Shown here in pieces: positions 5,431 to 5,847 of a DNA stretch of 5,847 nucleotides. This stretch comes from Gammaproteobacteria bacterium (lineage in GTDB: Bacteria > Pseudomonadota > Gammaproteobacteria > Steroidobacterales > GCA-2729495): assembly GCA_023383735.1 (NCBI GenBank), contig JAHDYN010000140.1, forward strand, positions 1-5,847, given 5' to 3'. The translations under genes were made by a program, and so were the position numbers. Below the pieces are notes generated by a model. The model was not told where the DNA came from. It made no database searches and saw only the letters and a program-made list of their open reading frames with translations. Each line of letters opens with the position of its first letter. Position 1 is the first letter of the stretch.

Positions 5431-5847
5431 CTAGTCGCTGGCGCCCAGCGCGCCTGCCAGCTGGCCGTGTATGCCCTGAAAATCGCCATTGCTCATGACG
5501 ACGACGGCATCGCCCGGCTGCCCGGCAGCGGCAATCTCGCGCACGATGGTCGCGGTGTCGCTACAGACGCGCACCTGCGGCGCATCGCGGAACTCGGCGT
5601 CCAGGTCCCATTGCAGGCCCGCCGGCCGCAGTATCCAGGCCAGGTCGGCGGCCGAGAGTGCTGCTGCAAGCGTGTCCTGGTAGACGCCGAGCTTCATGCT
5701 GTTGGAACGCGGCTCGAACACCGCTATCACCCGGCGCACATCGGCACGGCGCCGGATCGCCTCGAGCGTGCGCCGTATGGCAGTGGGATGATGCGCGAAA
5801 TCGTCGAAGAGCTGCACGCCCCTGAAGTTGCCGATCCGCTGCAGCCG
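5431..5847 (-). CDS. mpl: UDP-MurNAc:L-Ala-D-Glu-meso-DAP ligase, C-terminal part (partial)
   Basis: The last 138 codons of a gene whose 5' end lies beyond the right edge; the frame is open from base 5847 to TAG at 5431-5433. It shows the Mur-ligase C-terminal domain with features specific to Mpl: FDDFAHHPTAI near the start of the visible part, IAVFEPRSNSMK (5680-5715 region) and the end motif VVVMSNGDFQGIH. Mpl attaches the recovered murein tripeptide to UDP-N-acetylmuramate in the cytoplasm, using ATP, and so short-cuts de novo peptidoglycan precursor synthesis. FDDFAHHP and the EPRSN segment are diagnostic enough to prefer Mpl over MurC. Its presence implies a Gram-negative with meso-diaminopimelate in the wall. 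Reading continues into the LON-domain gene after 25 bp. Confidence 0.94.
   Translation of the reverse strand, partial: RLQRIGNFRGVQLFDDFAHHPTAIRRTLEAIRRRADVRRVIAVFEPRSNSMKLGVYQDTLAAALSAADLAWILRPAGLQWDLDAEFRDAPQVRVCSDTATIVREIAAAGQPGDAVVVMSNGDFQGIHGQLAGALGASD

Noticed and set aside
5406..5489. Longer N-terminus for the LON-domain protein, to an ATG at 5489
   Set aside because: It would overlap the end of mpl by about 59 bp and adds 28 residues not typical of the family; the domain starts right after the ATG at 5405, which has GGGGAG upstream.

Overview
The window is GC-rich, densely coded chromosomal DNA, most likely from a gammaproteobacterium. The taxon is inferred from Mpl (a Gram-negative peptidoglycan-recycling ligase), a CpdA-type cAMP phosphodiesterase and a periplasmic TraB/GumN protein; no rRNA or other taxonomic marker is present. 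Seven protein genes are visible, two of them cut by the window edges. I see no tRNA, rRNA, CRISPR array, insertion sequence or phage gene.

Layout: (1) the 3' end of ahcY (+) runs in from the left edge and converges on a long minus-strand gene for an LtaS-like membrane phospho-transferase of the sulfatase superfamily (170-2131), with a small GC hairpin between the two stop codons. (2) A 207-bp divergent intergenic region (2132-2338) follows; it carries two copies of a 14-bp near-identical direct repeat. (3) A plus-strand run holds cpdA-like (2339-3097), a TraB/GumN (Tiki-like) exported protein (3100-3978) and a TauE/SafE-family permease (4010-4777). The first two are almost certainly co-transcribed, with only 2 bp between stop and start. 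(4) From the right edge a minus-strand pair, mpl (3' part) and a free-standing LON substrate-binding-domain protein (4833-5405), converges on the permease gene.

Functionally this is mostly housekeeping: S-adenosylhomocysteine recycling, cAMP turnover, cell-wall murein-peptide recycling and envelope functions. There is no sign of a defence island or other new multi-gene system. The most unusual structure is a 36-bp repeat, three 9-bp AAGCCRAAY units plus a CCGGCACCT tail. It occurs twice in the same orientation, exactly flanking the permease gene. The upstream copy overlaps the TraB/GumN stop codon and fills the permease leader where a ribosome binding site would normally lie. The downstream copy touches the stop codon of the LON-domain gene.
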